From Stenotrophomonas sp046736075 (GTDB lineage: Bacteria > Pseudomonadota > Gammaproteobacteria > Xanthomonadales > Xanthomonadaceae): a stretch of DNA of 64,000 bases. A program made the translations under genes and the position numbers. Below the pieces are notes generated by a model, which saw only the letters and a program-made list of their open reading frames with translations, had not been told where the DNA came from and did no database searches. This document shows, one piece after another, positions 62,725 to 64,000 of the stretch (position 1 is the first letter of the stretch; every line of letters begins with the position of its first letter). The stretch lies in NCBI RefSeq assembly GCF_046736075.1, contig NZ_CP177163.1:1984001-2048000 (forward strand), written 5' to 3'.

Positions 62725-63720
62725 TCACCGCCACAGCATGCGCTCCCGATGCCGCTGCAGCGCCCGTGCGTAGATCGCCGGATCGCTGGCAAACTCGGCC
62801 ATGAAGCGCGGTTCCGGCAATGCATAGGGATCACCCGGCGCAATGGCGCACTCGGCCTCCAGCTCCGGAGGAAACAACGGTGCACGGCAGGTCTTGAAGG
62901 TGAGCCATCTACTGAGCGTCAATGCGCCGTAGATGGGAAGCATCAGCGTGGAGCGCAGCGGAAACAGCGTGGTGCCCATCATCAGGCACACCAGCATCCA
63001 GCAGTTGCGCAGCGTGCCCTTCGGCGAGAGGGTGATTACACGGTCCAGCGGATCGTCGAAGCACTGTTCCGGCCCGTCTTTCATGTAGCGGCAGATCAAC
63101 GCCCACTGCTCACGGATGTCGTCGTCATGATTCCAGAAGTGGCCAATGGTGAAGGTCTGCTGTACCTGGCGGTGACGGTTGAGCAGATGGCAGCGAAGAT
63201 CACGCAGATTGGGGTCCTGACCGCCTCGCCCGATGTGAAAGAACGCATACGGCGAGCCCCAGGGTACGACGACCACGCCGCCGGGACCGTTGTGGCGGAA
63301 GAAATAGATCTTGCGGGTGATGCGGTTGAAGCGGACCGGGTAGTGGGTGTACTGGAAGAGGTCCTTTCTCAAGTGAAGTGTCCAGAACAGCCACCACCCA
63401 CCTATGCCAGCAACGAAAGGGAACAGCAACGAGAGAAGGCTCTCCACCATCTCTTCGTGAATGGTGACCACAAGTTCGGCAACGGCCACCAACCCCACGA
63501 GAATCCCCAGCGACACGACCAGCTGAATAAGCGTCGGCCCCATTCCTTTGATTTTGAACGTGCGATCAACAAATTCGATGTATACGGAGTTGAATGTGAC
63601 TAAGCCTACGGCGTCGTCGGGTGTGGCTCGCTCCATTCCTGAAGGATTGAGCTCTGCCAGAGCTTCATCGTTTGAGATGCTCCGACCGTATTTGAACGGA
63701 GGCTGCCATCCACTAAGCAC
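62725..63720 (-). CDS. DUF6708-type membrane protein, paralogue 6 (putative cognate immunity protein)
   Basis: 331 residues from a GTG at 63720 (VLSGWQPPFKYGRSISNDEA). This start has GGAGG five bases upstream, the only strong ribosome site in the array, and gives the common length; a GTG at 63726 would add two residues. Helices are copy-specific (IQLVVSLGILVGLVAVAELV, LLFPFVAGIGGWWLFWTLHL). It overlaps the end of the upstream gene by eight bases, so it is translationally coupled to the putative effector. As first immunity gene it should protect against that effector. Confidence 0.78.
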   Translation of the reverse strand: MLSGWQPPFKYGRSISNDEALAELNPSGMERATPDDAVGLVTFNSVYIEFVDRTFKIKGMGPTLIQLVVSLGILVGLVAVAELVVTIHEEMVESLLSLLFPFVAGIGGWWLFWTLHLRKDLFQYTHYPVRFNRITRKIYFFRHNGPGGVVVVPWGSPYAFFHIGRGGQDPNLRDLRCHLLNRHRQVQQTFTIGHFWNHDDDIREQWALICRYMKDGPEQCFDDPLDRVITLSPKGTLRNCWMLVCLMMGTTLFPLRSTLMLPIYGALTLSRWLTFKTCRAPLFPPELEAECAIAPGDPYALPEPRFMAEFASDPAIYARALQRHRERMLWR

Positions 63721-64000
63721 CTTCACCTCCCCTCAATGCTCTGAGCGCGGCGTTCTGCGATTCCAGATCAGCAAAGCGCCCTGACTCATTACCTCCGAAA
63801 TGAATGGTCTTATCCAACCAGCGCTGTACCCCGTCGGGTTTGAACCACGCAACCACCACGGTGGTGATGGCAGCCACAATCAGCAGAATGATTGCGACCG
63901 GAATTCCGTAACCGGACATCATCAGCGCAGACGCCAACGCGCCTAAAAATCCTAACCCCATCATGCTGATTCCATACACCCTATTGAGTTCCGCGTCCCT
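63713..64000 (-). CDS. C-terminal end of a larger membrane protein, putative T6SS VasX-like effector (5' part outside window)
   Basis: The frame is open to the window edge and gives 95 residues: RDAELNRVYGISMMGLGFLG, a hydrophobic pair (LGALASALMMSGYGIPVAII, LLIVAAITTVVVAWF), then a soluble tail KPDGVQRWLDKTIHFGG and LESQNAALRALRGGEGA. In-frame sequence before the first GTG/ATG looks coding, so this is not a small separate gene. From memory, type VI effectors of the VasX/BTH_I2691 kind end in membrane helices and are followed by DUF6708-like genes; the upstream sequence is needed to prove this. Its stop overlaps the start of paralogue 6. Confidence 0.6.
   Translation of the reverse strand, partial: RDAELNRVYGISMMGLGFLGALASALMMSGYGIPVAIILLIVAAITTVVVAWFKPDGVQRWLDKTIHFGGNESGRFADLESQNAALRALRGGEGA

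Noticed and set aside
62546..62734. Small leftward frame of 62 codons between paralogues 6 and 5
   Set aside because: No homology to the effector tail or to other units, no ribosome site, and it overlaps both neighbours.
57250..63720. The six paralogues as an assembly artefact of one gene
   Set aside because: Each copy has its own N-terminal and hairpin sequence and scattered substitutions in the shared block, so they are real separate copies.
63713..63979. Independent small membrane protein of 88 residues starting at a GTG
   Set aside because: In-frame sequence with coding character continues to the window edge without a stop and no ribosome site precedes the GTG.

Overview
The window looks like chromosomal DNA of a high-GC gammaproteobacterium of the Xanthomonadaceae, most likely Stenotrophomonas. 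The evidence is the gene content and order (bioB-bioF-bioH-SDR-bioC next to comF, a TonB-receptor/glycosidase locus, mnmG, ilvD, hemB, a DPP-IV peptidase) and the GTAG-headed palindromic repeats typical of Stenotrophomonas. Assignment is by recognition of families only; no search was run.

Layout. 1-930: remains of a polymorphic-toxin locus, namely the C-terminus of an Ntox15 (Tde1-like) DNase with its GAD-like immunity gene, joined head to head to a 5'-truncated Sel1-like gene. 1.5-16.9 kb: a GalNAc scavenging locus of two divergent blocks. The leftward block encodes a GH31 glycosidase, a TonB-dependent receptor and a GH109 alpha-N-acetylgalactosaminidase. The rightward block encodes AgaS, AgaK, a KbaZ/GatZ-like protein, the DeoR regulator AgaR, the deacetylase AgaA and a sugar porter. 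Together they would release GalNAc from glycans, import it and convert it towards tagatose phosphates. A perfect inverted repeat lies between the blocks. 16.9-23.7 kb: small envelope genes, comF and, divergently, the biotin cluster with a candidate BirA operator. 23.7-24.4 kb: a minisatellite containing two palindromic-repeat pairs.

24.4-57.2 kb is mostly housekeeping: ydcF, a PLP dehydratase, mnmG, a gamma-carbonic-anhydrase-like protein, a six-gene MoxR/DUF58/SpoIIM operon with overlapping starts and stops, a cupin, a ygiB-ygiC pair with a zinc-ribbon gene, ilvD, a GTAG repeat array and partial duplication at the 3' end of a dinG-family helicase gene, aroE, hemB, a bestrophin, peptidases, a GST, and a lipoprotein with a TonB C-terminal domain.

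57.2-64.0 kb is the most unusual region. Six leftward paralogues of about 331 residues (I believe the family catalogued as DUF6708) share a nearly identical C-terminal two thirds but differ in a central two-helix membrane segment. Four copies are separated or followed by a conserved spacer of about 40 bases. The rightmost copy overlaps the end of a larger membrane protein that runs off the window, and a second, truncated copy of that protein's tail sits directly before the third paralogue. I infer an expanding array of immunity genes for a VasX-like, type VI-secreted membrane-active effector, built by recombination of toxin-tail/immunity cassettes.
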